A DNA stretch of 22,514 nucleotides from Bacillota bacterium (GTDB taxonomy: Bacteria > Bacillota > Clostridia > Christensenellales > Aristaeellaceae). Where the stretch lies: the NCBI GenBank assembly GCA_023415715.1, contig JAEZJP010000121.1:1-22514 (forward strand), given 5' to 3'. The position numbers and the translations under genes are program-made. Of the stretch, positions 13,938 to 21,862 are shown in pieces; position 1 is the stretch's first letter, and each line of letters begins with the position of its first letter. The notes beneath the pieces were generated by a model. It did not search any database. It was not told the origin of the DNA and saw only the letters and a list, made by a program, of their open reading frames with translations.

Positions 13938-16232
13938 CTATTTCCCTTCCCGGTATATAATTTGCAACTTCTGTTCCAGGGCTTTTAAGAGTTCCCTCGT
14001 GTCCAGCTGTCCCGCCGTATAGCGGCCCAACAGGGCGGCCATGGACTGATCCTTTGCCAAAAGCATCAGGGGGCTTACATTGTTCACCGTCAAAAAGTTT
14101 ACCAGCTCCCTGTAGGCAGTGATATCTTCCTGGCTCACCTGCCATTTGATGCTTTCCAGGAAGGACAATTGCTCCTGCGCAGCCTTTAGTGATTCCTCCA
14201 GTTCCTTCTTCTTGTCCAAAGGTGCTGTTTCCAATTGTGTTTTGATATCGCTGATTTCTTTTTCCTGCTGCGCTTTCCGTGTTTCGTACATGGGGCTTAA
14301 GACCGGTTCATTGTATTCGGGCGACATGGCCGCACGGCTTACCTTGGAGCGCGCAGCGGCAAAGTGCTCCAGGTAGGCTATGGCCAAATCCTGGTTGGGC
14401 GAATAGGGATTGACGACATAAACGGTAAGCGCAGCAGGCACAACGGGATCAAGCCCATCATCCAGGGAAAGGGGCAGAGGCACAAAATCGCTCATCATAA
14501 AGCCATACTCGCTGAGCACCGCTTCCTGATACATGGTAAACAGCGCCGTGGCAGGCTGATCCGAAGCACCTGCAGTCGCGAACGTATACGTTACAGATCC
14601 CGACATGGCCTGTTGCACGTCCTTTGTTTTCAGGGCGTTAAAATCCGCCGCTTCCAAGGCGGACAGCAGCTTTTCCATCAAAGGCGTATCAAAGGTCAGA
14701 TTCTCGCCCAGCTTCTGGTAATAGGCGCTGTAGTATTGTATCAGGATGCCCATGAACATTTGCTTGGAATCACCGTACAAATTATCCCGGAACAAGGCAA
14801 GGGATGGATGATCCACGCCATAATCCGCATCCCAGTTGGTGATAAAATCCAAAAGTTCCGGAAAGGTGCGGGGCAGATCCTCTTCCGTAAGGCCCAATTC
14901 CGACAAGGCTTTCTTGCTGTAGCCCAGCGTTTGTCCAGACAGGCTTACCGGGAAAGCCGCAAGATCTTCGTCCCTTAACAGCTCTTTTTGCAAAAACGGA
15001 TACATTTCACGGACTATGCCCATCAGCATACTGCTGCCAGAAAGGGAGGCCGTATAGCCCTTTTCGATCAGCGAATGATAATCCAGTTCATCAATCTTGA
15101 AGCTGTACAGATCGCTTGATCCCGCGGCCATATCCTGCATGAGCATTTCTGCGCTGTCAAAGGGCGTGTTCTTCAGTGCCACGGGAATATCGGGCCGCTT
15201 TACCGCAAACTCCTTATAGCTTTGCTCCGAAGCGTTCTGTATGCGCAGCGCCCTGGGAATGGCCTCGCCTTTTGCAATGCTGCGCACAGATACCTGCACC
15301 CCGTTCAGTGCGTACAGGCTGTTTTTAAGCATCAGCGCCTTGCTGTATGTAATGCCCTGGTAGGCGGCGGGAGCATAGCCAGCCAAGCGGCAGGAAGCCA
15401 TTTGATCCACTGCGTAAATCTCCCCTGTGCTAAAGTACGCTGCGGTATCGGTATTTGCGTCGTACGCAAGGCCTTCCGCCACAGGAACGGGAAGCTCGAG
15501 ACCTTTTGTGACTTCGCCGCTCTCAAGGTCCAATACGTTCAGCCACAGCTTGCCCGTGCGTGCCATGGCATCCTGCTCCGAGGTATATTGCATAATCAGC
15601 GCCTTGCCATCCTTATATGGAACAAAGCCGGCCACCAGGGAAGCATCATACTTGATGAAACCGCCATCCGAAAGATTGAAGCGGAGCAGTTCGTTTGCGG
15701 ATGCGTCCATGCCAGCTTTGAGCAGGTACAGGTACCCATCCGCCACGGCAACATCCGATATCATGTTAGGAAAGCTGAAACCGTCCTGTTTTTGAACCAT
15801 GGCATCCCACTTAAGGGATTGGGTCTTGGTAAGCAGCACCACACCATCCGCTGCTTCCATCAGGTATACGCTGCCATCTTCACTGTCAAGGCCGTACAGC
15901 TTATCTTCCTGCGTGAACAATTGATCAATCAGGCCGCCTCCGCTTACCATCATTACGCCGCCCCCGGCGACGGATACACCTGTTTTCCCGCTTTGCCGGG
16001 CGGAGTCTTCCGGCATCGTGCCAAGCAGCAATGGTTCCTTATCGCCCGGCTGCCAGGTATACAGGCCGGTGTTCGATAAAAGGTATAAGGTATCCCCCAC
16101 CGGCGCCATGGAAACGAAGCCGCCTTCCTCCCCAGGCGGTGTCAGGGCCGCGTCGCTCGGGGCCGCCTGCGCAGTACATAGCAGCGATACGAAAAGAAGT
16201 AGCGCCAGCATGCCAGTTGCGATCTTTTTCAT
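13938..16232 (-). CDS. Secreted beta-propeller-like / ABC solute-binding fusion protein (copy 2)
   Basis: A 764-residue paralogue of the protein at 9772-12108. The signal peptide MKKIATGMLALLLFVSLLC ends in a TAQA cleavage site; as in copy 1, no lipobox is evident. Residues about 30-330 show propeller-like repeats (GDTLYLLSNTGLYTW, EDKLYGLDSEDGSVYLM, DGYLYLLKAG). Residues about 335-764 resemble a solute-binding domain: LIEKGYTASLSGS, REMYPFLQKELLRDEDLAAFP, RTFPELLDFITNW. The two proteins also share a C-terminal helical region with WQV-x-x-EDITAYRE in copy 2 and WQVAEENITQYRE in copy 1. The start at 16232 is set by GAGGAGG five bases upstream; the longer frame to 16280 runs through the promoter. 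It is the first gene of the cluster, lying before blaI and under two operator-like dyads. Either a second binding protein for the same permeases or an extracellular sensor that signals to the M56 protease. Ligand unknown. Confidence 0.78.
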   Translation of the reverse strand: MKKIATGMLALLLFVSLLCTAQAAPSDAALTPPGEEGGFVSMAPVGDTLYLLSNTGLYTWQPGDKEPLLLGTMPEDSARQSGKTGVSVAGGGVMMVSGGGLIDQLFTQEDKLYGLDSEDGSVYLMEAADGVVLLTKTQSLKWDAMVQKQDGFSFPNMISDVAVADGYLYLLKAGMDASANELLRFNLSDGGFIKYDASLVAGFVPYKDGKALIMQYTSEQDAMARTGKLWLNVLDLESGEVTKGLELPVPVAEGLAYDANTDTAAYFSTGEIYAVDQMASCRLAGYAPAAYQGITYSKALMLKNSLYALNGVQVSVRSIAKGEAIPRALRIQNASEQSYKEFAVKRPDIPVALKNTPFDSAEMLMQDMAAGSSDLYSFKIDELDYHSLIEKGYTASLSGSSMLMGIVREMYPFLQKELLRDEDLAAFPVSLSGQTLGYSKKALSELGLTEEDLPRTFPELLDFITNWDADYGVDHPSLALFRDNLYGDSKQMFMGILIQYYSAYYQKLGENLTFDTPLMEKLLSALEAADFNALKTKDVQQAMSGSVTYTFATAGASDQPATALFTMYQEAVLSEYGFMMSDFVPLPLSLDDGLDPVVPAALTVYVVNPYSPNQDLAIAYLEHFAAARSKVSRAAMSPEYNEPVLSPMYETRKAQQEKEISDIKTQLETAPLDKKKELEESLKAAQEQLSFLESIKWQVSQEDITAYRELVNFLTVNNVSPLMLLAKDQSMAALLGRYTAGQLDTRELLKALEQKLQIIYREGK

Positions 16233-16249
16233 GGTATCCTCCTCGATAT

Positions 16250-16265
16250 GACTATTTGAATAGTC
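16250..16265. promoter_or_regulatory. Probable BlaI operator 2 of the copy 2 gene
   Basis: GACTATT-TG-AATAGTC is a dyad with perfect 7-base arms; its core reads ACTAT-N4-ATAGT. It lies in the leader between the predicted transcription start and the ribosome binding site, where a bound repressor could act as a roadblock. Confidence 0.65.
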
Positions 16266-16278
16266 GAACTTCAAAGTC

Positions 16279-16308
16279 ATACTACTACGGTAGTCACATT
16301 CATGTCAA
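16279..16308 (-). promoter_or_regulatory. Promoter of the copy 2 fusion gene
   Basis: On the minus strand a perfect TTGACA (16308-16303) and TAGTAT (16284-16279) are separated by 18 bases. Transcription should start near 16272, giving a 40-base leader to ATG 16232. The spacer contains operator 1. This may be the main promoter of the whole cluster. Confidence 0.75.
16281..16294. promoter_or_regulatory. Probable BlaI operator 1 of the copy 2 gene
   Basis: ACTAC-N4-GTAGT is a perfect dyad that overlaps the -10 box and the spacer, at the same position relative to TAGTAT as the dyad in the blaI promoter. The ACTAC...GTAGT arms with four central bases match the general form of BlaI/MecI operators. 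Confidence 0.7.
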
Positions 16309-16375
16309 TGCGGCGCCGCAAGTGTTCACGGTTTGTTTACCAATCGTCCACAGCTTATAATTGACATAAATAAAT

Positions 16376-16399
16376 CCGGGAAGGCAATACCTTTCCCGG
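16376..16399 (-). terminator. Possible weak terminator hairpin
   Basis: CCGGGAA (16376-16382) pairs with TTCCCGG (16393-16399). On the minus strand it is followed by ATTTATTTAT rather than a pure T-run, so it might end transcripts from the GNAT gene 315 bases upstream. Weak evidence. Confidence 0.3.
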
Positions 16400-16570
16400 C
16401 TAATGGCTTTAAAACTATAGAAATTGCGGGATGTTGGTGTTTGCATATCGCAAGTTTGTTGCGTCCTTGGGACCTGGTATAGACGGATGATTGATAAGTG
16501 TCCCCTACATCGTAAATTAGCTTTATGCGGGGGCATGATTGCTGGGTAGATCAATTCATCTTCGCCTGAA

Positions 16571-16656
16571 AGCCGTAGGGGCGATTATTAATAGCCCGCC
16601 AAGTGACACACATCCTGATCGCAACATGCGGGCGATTAATAATCGCCCCTACGGCT
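16571..16656. repeat. Long inverted repeat, 29-base arms 28/29 matched
   Basis: The arms 16571-16599 and 16628-16656 are reverse complements at 28 of 29 positions, around a 28-base loop. Each starts from the outside with AGCCGTAGGGGCGATTATTA, and each arm is itself a smaller palindrome (GGGCGATT-AAT-AATCGCCC in the right arm). TAGGGGCG...CGCCC(C)TA elements of this kind are familiar intergenic repeats in Clostridia. It lies just downstream of the GNAT gene on the minus strand. Confidence 0.8.
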
Positions 16657-16714
16657 TCGTTTGTTTATTGGCTTGTCTGACAGAGGCCGTGATTGCTTGC
16701 CAAACCTATATGAA

Positions 16715-17260
16715 TTACGTTACTTCTGTAGTTGCCTCGGAAAGCTTTTTCGATAAATACAGCACCAGGTCGTCGTCATTCAAGCATTCCGTATAAGGCG
16801 TCAAAGGCCGGTCTTTGTACCATACGCCTGTTCCGTCGGGAATATATCCCCGCTTCACATACATCCGCTGGGCTGTGCCGTAACCTGCATGAAGCCCCAC
16901 GCCCAGGGATACCGTATTACTGAAAGCGGAGGCCGCCCGTTCCGCCGCATCCATCAAAAGGCTGCCGATCCCCCGCCTTTGGAACTTCATCAGCACGTTG
17001 AAATCGCTGATTTCGGGGATTCCCTTTCCCGCAAACGGCCCGGCCTCAGCCGCTTTCCTAAGCGTCACGTAGCCGGCAAATGATTCTTCAAAGAAGGCCG
17101 AAAACACAATCCGCGTTCCTTCCTGCTGCTGGCTTAAGTAGGAATCAAACAATCCGGCAGGCTTATTCCACCCCTGCAGACGGAAACCTTCCACCGCCAG
17201 GAGAATATCATTTTCCTCCATGGTGCGGATCAAAACAGATTCATCCTTGTAATATACCAT
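16715..17260 (-). CDS. GNAT family N-acetyltransferase
   Basis: A 181-residue single-domain acetyltransferase that would transfer an acetyl group from acetyl-CoA to an unknown amine. The acetyl-CoA binding motif A is seen as QRRGIGSLLMDAAERAA (94-110), preceded by the strand IPEISDFNVL and followed by AQRMYVKRGYIPDGTGVWY (130-148), the typical end of a GNAT fold. The start at 17260 has GGGAGG four bases upstream; a GTG five codons earlier is less likely. It is 33 bases downstream of the phosphoglucomutase stop, so the two are probably co-transcribed, though no functional link is evident. The acceptor cannot be predicted. Confidence 0.85.
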   Translation of the reverse strand: MVYYKDESVLIRTMEENDILLAVEGFRLQGWNKPAGLFDSYLSQQQEGTRIVFSAFFEESFAGYVTLRKAAEAGPFAGKGIPEISDFNVLMKFQRRGIGSLLMDAAERAASAFSNTVSLGVGLHAGYGTAQRMYVKRGYIPDGTGVWYKDRPLTPYTECLNDDDLVLYLSKKLSEATTEVT

Positions 17261-17293
17261 GCATCCTCCCGCCACCGACCGTGATATACATCA

Positions 17294-18961
17294 TCAGGCC
17301 AGCCACGATGGAATTTGGCGTACCATTGTTTCCATTGATTGTACGGCTTCCGGCTCGCTGCCCTTACGCACGGAAAGATACACCTTCACTTTCGGTTCCG
17401 TACCGGATGGCCTTACGATGGCCTTGCATCCATCCGCGTTTTCATAGGACAGCACATCGCTTTGCGGCAGCCCGTCAAGCCCCGGCAGATAATCCTTTAT
17501 GTTGGTGATGGGCGATTCCCCCAGGAGTTTGGGTGGAGCAAGCCTTAGCCGCCCCATTGTTTCCCCCATCACCCGCATGGGTTCCGCACCCTGTATATCA
17601 AAATTCAGCAGCCTGTTTACCATGATGCCGTAGGTATCATACATCCTGCGCAACCCGCTCGGCAGCGTCAAACCTTCCGCAGCACAGGCTTGCGCCAATT
17701 CCGCCACCAGCATGGCGGCCATCACGCCATCCTTATCCCTTACATGGGTGCCGGCCAGGTACCCGCAGCTTTCCTCAAAGCCGAAAATAAACCGGCTCTC
17801 CTCCCCGTTCTGCTCCAGGCGGCCCATGGCTTCTCCGATATACTTGAAGCCCGTGAGCACCTCCAGAACCTGTACGCCATAAGCTTTTGCAATCTCAAAA
17901 GCCAGGTCGGACGTCACGATGGTTTTGATCACGATGCTATCCTTGGGTAAGGTACCCGCCGCCCTGCGGGATCGCAATATATGTTCCAGCAATAGAAGGC
18001 CGACCTCATTCCCAGTGAGGATGCGGTATTCCCCTTGATCATCCTTAGCAGCCACGCCCACCCGGTCGCAGTCCGGATCGGTGGCGATGAGCAGGTCGGC
18101 CTTCTCCCGGCGTGCCGTTTCAAGGCCCAGGACCAGCGCCTCGGGAAGCTCCGGATTGGGCTTTGGGCAGGTGGGAAAATGCCCGTCCGGCACGCACTGG
18201 GCGTCCACCTCAATGCACTTTACTCCCTCCATACGGTTTAATACGCTGCGCACCGGCATAAGGCCCGTACCATGAAGAGGCGTATAAACCAATTTGATGG
18301 GGTGCGCCGCAGAGCCATTTCTTAGCGCAAGCGTACTTTCGATAAACGAATCGATCACGCCTGGCGGAACATCCATCCAAAGTCCCGACGCCCTGGCCTT
18401 ATCTTCCTCCAGCCATACGAGGTTTTCATAAGTGACCCTCTCAATTACCTTGGTGATGTTTGATACCGCCTCATCAGTAATCTGGCAGCCGTCCTTACCA
18501 TATACCTTGTAGCCGTTGTATTCTTTAGGGTTGTGGCTGGCAGTGATCACAATGCCCGCATCGCAGCGAAGCTCCCGCACCGCAAAGGAGAGCATGGGCG
18601 TGGGCATCAATCTGTCATACACATAAGCCCGAAGGCCGTTAACCCCCAATACTCCCGCGGCAATGGACGCAAACTCTTTGGAACCAATCCTGGAGTCATA
18701 AGCGATGGCTACGCTGCGGGCGTTTTGGGTCTGCAAATAATCCGCCAGCCCCTGCGTGGCCTTGGCTACCGTATAGCGGTTCATGCGGTTGGTGCCGGCA
18801 CCCAGAATTCCACGAAGCCCGCCCGTGCCAAAGGAAAGTTCCCGGCCAAAGCGGCTTAGCGCCTCCTGTCCATCCTGGCACGCAAGCCTCACTTCTTCTT
18901 TTGTCTTTTCATCAAAGCGTGGATGGGCACTCCAAAGTAATATACTTTCGTGCATTTCCAT
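17294..18961 (-). CDS. pgcA: Phosphoglucomutase / phosphomannomutase
   Basis: Interconverts hexose 1- and 6-phosphates, feeding cell-envelope sugar nucleotides and glycogen. All four signature loops of the alpha-D-phosphohexomutase family are present in the 555-residue protein: the catalytic serine loop TASHNPKEYNGYKVYG (Ser142), the metal-binding DPDCDR (295-300), the sugar-specificity loop GFEES (394-398) and the phosphate-binding RPSGTEP (517-523). GTGGLRG (46-52) marks the N-terminus. Length matches the Bacillota PgcA class. The start at 18961 has AAGGA nine bases upstream; a second ATG two codons on is possible. A TTGCAA-17-TATAAA promoter lies 40 bases before the gene. It is followed by the GNAT gene. 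Glucose versus mannose preference is not determinable, but the GFEES loop fits the dual-specificity or glucose type. Confidence 0.94.
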   Translation of the reverse strand: MEMHESILLWSAHPRFDEKTKEEVRLACQDGQEALSRFGRELSFGTGGLRGILGAGTNRMNRYTVAKATQGLADYLQTQNARSVAIAYDSRIGSKEFASIAAGVLGVNGLRAYVYDRLMPTPMLSFAVRELRCDAGIVITASHNPKEYNGYKVYGKDGCQITDEAVSNITKVIERVTYENLVWLEEDKARASGLWMDVPPGVIDSFIESTLALRNGSAAHPIKLVYTPLHGTGLMPVRSVLNRMEGVKCIEVDAQCVPDGHFPTCPKPNPELPEALVLGLETARREKADLLIATDPDCDRVGVAAKDDQGEYRILTGNEVGLLLLEHILRSRRAAGTLPKDSIVIKTIVTSDLAFEIAKAYGVQVLEVLTGFKYIGEAMGRLEQNGEESRFIFGFEESCGYLAGTHVRDKDGVMAAMLVAELAQACAAEGLTLPSGLRRMYDTYGIMVNRLLNFDIQGAEPMRVMGETMGRLRLAPPKLLGESPITNIKDYLPGLDGLPQSDVLSYENADGCKAIVRPSGTEPKVKVYLSVRKGSEPEAVQSMETMVRQIPSWLA

Positions 18962-19001
18962 GACACAATTTCCTTCCGTATCACTTCATCGAACTGCTGC
19001 C

Positions 19002-19030
19002 TTTATATCATAAACAGGGTACATTTGCAA
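19002..19030 (-). promoter_or_regulatory. Promoter of the phosphoglucomutase gene
   Basis: On the minus strand TTGCAA (19030-19025) and TATAAA (19007-19002) are separated by 17 bases, placing the start near 18995 and a leader of about 35 bases. No comparably good promoter was seen for the divergent nucleotidyltransferase gene. Confidence 0.6.
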
Positions 19031-19104
19031 TCCCGAAAGGGAATACGAGCGCAGGAAGCGAATTAAGAAACATGCCGCCGGCCCGGCAAAAAAGGAGAAC
19101 AGCT

Positions 19105-19917
19105 ATGGCTTACACTACGGAAGAAATACTGGACCGCCTGGTATCCCATATTTCCAAATTGCCCATGGTACAGTCTGTGGGCCTCTCCGGCAGCAAAACA
19201 CCGCTGCCTAAAATGGGCGAGGGCGACATCGATCTGTTCATTTATTGCGATAAGATTCCCACCCTTGCGCAGCGGCAGGCAGTTCTTGATGCCTTTTCCA
19301 GCATGATAGAAAAAGGCAAAACAGATGTGATTCAGGGCGGCCGCTGGGGATACGGCGATTTTGCGCTGCTAAACGGCGTGGAAACCTGGCTGATGCATTT
19401 CACCGTTCAGGAAACGCTTGCGGATGTGGAATCTATCTTAAGCGGTGAACAGCCGGACAAGCGTGACAACTATTATTATCCTGTGGGCCGCCTGGCCATG
19501 CTAAAAAACATGACCGTGCTGTTAGACAGAGGCGGATTTTTGTTAAGCCTGAAGAACCGCCTGGCCGTATACCCTGAAAAGCTTCGGGAAACGTTGACCG
19601 TCCATCATTTGAGAAAGCTTCAGGACACGGAAGACCTATGCCGCGCCGTCATACGGCGGGACGCGTTTTTCTACCATTTCGCGCTGGACATTGCATTGGA
19701 CCACTTTCTGCAAGCGCTGTTTGCTTTGAACGGCACATATTTCCCCAGCAGGAAGCGCACTTTGGAATACCTGAACAGATTCGCCGTGCAGCCCAAAGAC
19801 TGCGCTTCAAGGCTTATTGAGGTTCTTCGCCTTGGCGGCGACGGCGAAACGGTCCCCCAATCCTTCTCCCTTTTTCAAAGCCTCACGGATGAATTGATGA
19901 AGCTCGCGGCTGATTGA
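19105..19917 (+). CDS. Nucleotidyltransferase-fold protein (DUF4037-like)
   Basis: A 270-residue cytosolic protein. Residues 26-47 read GLSGSKT...GDIDLFIY, the GS-x(n)-D-x-D signature of the polymerase-beta type nucleotidyltransferase fold (Gly29-Ser30, Asp41 and Asp43). The rest is helical, with VLLDRGGFLLSLKNRLAVYP (around 145-165), which resembles the DUF4037 and aminoglycoside-nucleotidyltransferase-like families. A third catalytic acid is not obvious; the expected position reads ETWLMHF. The start at 19105 is set by AAAGGAGA nine bases upstream; a frame extended to 19072 has no ribosome binding site. It is a single gene, divergent from the phosphoglucomutase gene and ending at a terminator. 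Substrate unknown; antibiotic modification should not be assumed. Confidence 0.75.
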   Translation: MAYTTEEILDRLVSHISKLPMVQSVGLSGSKTPLPKMGEGDIDLFIYCDKIPTLAQRQAVLDAFSSMIEKGKTDVIQGGRWGYGDFALLNGVETWLMHFTVQETLADVESILSGEQPDKRDNYYYPVGRLAMLKNMTVLLDRGGFLLSLKNRLAVYPEKLRETLTVHHLRKLQDTEDLCRAVIRRDAFFYHFALDIALDHFLQALFALNGTYFPSRKRTLEYLNRFAVQPKDCASRLIEVLRLGGDGETVPQSFSLFQSLTDELMKLAAD

Positions 19918-19937
19918 ATATAAAAACAAAATGACAA

Positions 19938-19972
19938 AAAGCGGGCTGCGTTTGAAATATGCAGCCCGCTTT
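19938..19972. terminator. Bidirectional terminator between convergent genes
   Basis: AAAGCGGGCTGC (19938-19949) pairs perfectly with GCAGCCCGCTTT (19961-19972). On the minus strand it is followed by TTTTTGTCATTTTG, a good tail for the glycosidase gene; on the plus strand the tail is TTTATCTTATTCTT. Confidence 0.88.
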
Positions 19973-19975
19973 ATC

Positions 19976-21697
19976 TTATTCTTCCATTGCCGCCTTGCGG
20001 GAAAATATCGCATGGATATCCTTGGGATCAAATTTCGGCTGCCTATGATACGTATATAGTCCGTTTTGCTCCTGTTCCACATCCGTCAGCTGTGTATAGC
20101 ACAGGCCGCAGTGATCGGGGTTATCCAAAAGCGCGTCCGTCAAGCCCTTAAGCCTTAGCAGGAACTCCGCCCGGCTTTGAGGCCTCTGGCCGTAACCCCA
20201 GCCGGCCGCATCCTGATCGCTCCACCAGATTCCGCCGTACTCGCTTACAAACACAGGCTGCCCCTTATACTGCTGACGCTTGGGAAACCGTTCATGAATA
20301 GGCGCCGTTCCGGGGCCATACTGCGCGGCAAAAGCCTTAGGCTCCTGCTCGTAGTCATGCACGTCGTGTATATCCGTTTCCACATGAAAGTTGCCGCTGG
20401 TATCAATGCAGGGGCGTGTCGTATCCAGCGCCTTGGTCACCCGGTACACGGTCCTGAGAATCTCATCGTTCTGCTGGCAGCCATGCTGATCCCATGTTTC
20501 GTTGAACGGGCACCAGCCGATGATGCAGGGAGCGCTGTAATCACGGTTCACGGCCTCCAGCCATTCCTTGAGGAATATAGGCAGCACGGCAATATTGCTG
20601 TGGTCAAGCCCCCAATTGCCCATTTCACCCCAGCAAAGATAGCCCAAATGGTCTGCATGGTATAAAAACCTTGCCTCAAACACCTTTTCATGCAGCCTGG
20701 CGCCGTTGAAGCCCATGGCCAAGCTCATCAATATATCGTTCTTAAGCGCTTCGTCGCTGGGGGCGGTATAGACTCCGTCCGGGTAGAAACCCTGGTCCAG
20801 TACAAGCCGCATGAATACCGGCCTGCCGTTTACAGTAAACTTCATTCCGTCAAAAGCGATGTCCCGCAGGCCAAAGTAAGACTCCAGCATATCCAAATCC
20901 CTGCCGTCCTTCACAAGGCGAAGGGACAGGTCATACAGGTTCGGTTCCCCCACGTTCCACAAATGCTTTTCCGTAACGGGAAGGCCAAACCGCACTGCCT
21001 GGCCGGCAATTTCAGCGGATGATGCGCCGCAGGCTTTTCCCTCAAACTTCGCTTCCGCTACCAGCGTACAGTCTTCTGTATCGCCCACAAGTAAAGCTTC
21101 TATCAGCACAAGGCCGTTTTTCGCGTCGGGCGTAAGCTTTACGCTGGCAATATACGTTTGCGGAACCCATTCCACCCACACCGTCTGCCAGATGCCGGTG
21201 GTGCGTGTATAATCGCAGCCATGGGAATGGTATTCCCCTGATTGCTTGCCCCTGGGCTGATAGCCTGCGCGTACGTCGTCCTCAGCATAGACGGTGATCA
21301 GGTTTTCCCCCGGTTTCACAAAGCTGGAAATATCCATGGCAAAGGATACATATCCCCCGTCATGACTGCCGGCCAAAGCACCGTTCACAAACACCTCCGC
21401 ATGATAGTCCACCGCGCCAAAGTGCAAAAGGGTGCGCAGTCCTTGCTTCTCATCCGGGACAACAAGCGTCTTTTTATACCAGACGGCAGCCATAAAATCC
21501 TTGTGGCTGACGCCGGAAAGGCTGCTTTCCGGGCAGAAAGGCACGGTGATTTCCCCGGAAAGGGAGGGGCTATCTATCAACCCTCTGGCTTTGCCGGATC
21601 GTCCCTGATCGATTTCAAACTGCCATTGTCCGTTCAGGTTCAGCCAATTATTCCTTATAAACTGGGGGCGGGGATATTCGCTGCGGGGAATGCTCAT
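19976..21697 (-). CDS. Glycoside hydrolase family 2 enzyme (beta-glycosidase)
   Basis: A 573-residue cytoplasmic glycosidase with no signal peptide. Domain order is a sugar-binding jelly roll (about 8-178, starting PRPQFIRNNWLNLNGQWQFE), an immunoglobulin-like domain (about 180-275) and a TIM barrel (about 280-565). The acid/base is Glu400 in WCPFNETWDQ and the nucleophile is Glu486 in PVFVSEYGG, both at the conserved GH2 places. It is shorter than E. coli LacZ (over 1000 residues) and matches the compact three-domain group that holds beta-glucuronidases and beta-galactosidases. The intracellular location suggests it acts on imported short glycans. The start has AAGGAG eight bases upstream. 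A single-gene unit ending at a strong terminator. GH2 membership is certain; the sugar specificity is not. Confidence 0.92.
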   Translation of the reverse strand: MSIPRSEYPRPQFIRNNWLNLNGQWQFEIDQGRSGKARGLIDSPSLSGEITVPFCPESSLSGVSHKDFMAAVWYKKTLVVPDEKQGLRTLLHFGAVDYHAEVFVNGALAGSHDGGYVSFAMDISSFVKPGENLITVYAEDDVRAGYQPRGKQSGEYHSHGCDYTRTTGIWQTVWVEWVPQTYIASVKLTPDAKNGLVLIEALLVGDTEDCTLVAEAKFEGKACGASSAEIAGQAVRFGLPVTEKHLWNVGEPNLYDLSLRLVKDGRDLDMLESYFGLRDIAFDGMKFTVNGRPVFMRLVLDQGFYPDGVYTAPSDEALKNDILMSLAMGFNGARLHEKVFEARFLYHADHLGYLCWGEMGNWGLDHSNIAVLPIFLKEWLEAVNRDYSAPCIIGWCPFNETWDQHGCQQNDEILRTVYRVTKALDTTRPCIDTSGNFHVETDIHDVHDYEQEPKAFAAQYGPGTAPIHERFPKRQQYKGQPVFVSEYGGIWWSDQDAAGWGYGQRPQSRAEFLLRLKGLTDALLDNPDHCGLCYTQLTDVEQEQNGLYTYHRQPKFDPKDIHAIFSRKAAMEE

Positions 21698-21778
21698 ATT
21701 GTCGGCTCCTTTTCATCACATATCATGGACATCTCTGTCACGCGCAGATTAGTGCACCCATAGGGGTACCGTAAGCGT

Positions 21779-21807
21779 ATCATATCATCAATCCACAAAC
21801 ACCACAA
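21779..21807 (-). promoter_or_regulatory. Possible promoter of the GH2 gene
   Basis: On the minus strand TTGTGG (21807-21802) and TATGAT (21784-21779) are 17 bases apart. The -35 is weak, the -10 is good. The leader to ATG 21697 would be about 75 bases. Confidence 0.4.
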
Positions 21808-21862
21808 TACAAAACTGGTCCCGCAGCCTGGGAAGATCAGCAGACAGGCCAAAGAAAATCTA

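Larger units (their letters stand above)
16309..16714. other. Non-coding stretch upstream of the BlaI-controlled cluster
   Basis: About 400 bases with no gene I can support. It contains a hairpin at 16376-16399 and the long inverted repeat at 16571-16656. The segment 16400-16570 is AT-rich with no recognisable feature. Short frames in it lack ribosome binding sites and recognisable protein patterns. Confidence 0.5.

Noticed and set aside
15222..16079. 285-residue plus-strand open frame opposite the copy 2 fusion gene
   Set aside because: Antisense shadow with no start signal and no recognisable motif.
16400..16570. A small gene or RNA in the AT-rich stretch before the inverted repeat
   Set aside because: No frame has a ribosome binding site or a recognisable protein, and no tRNA-like or riboswitch-like fold was seen.
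19105..19917. Aminoglycoside nucleotidyltransferase resistance gene
   Set aside because: Only the general nucleotidyltransferase signature is visible and a third acidic residue is not clear; the DUF4037-like pattern fits better.
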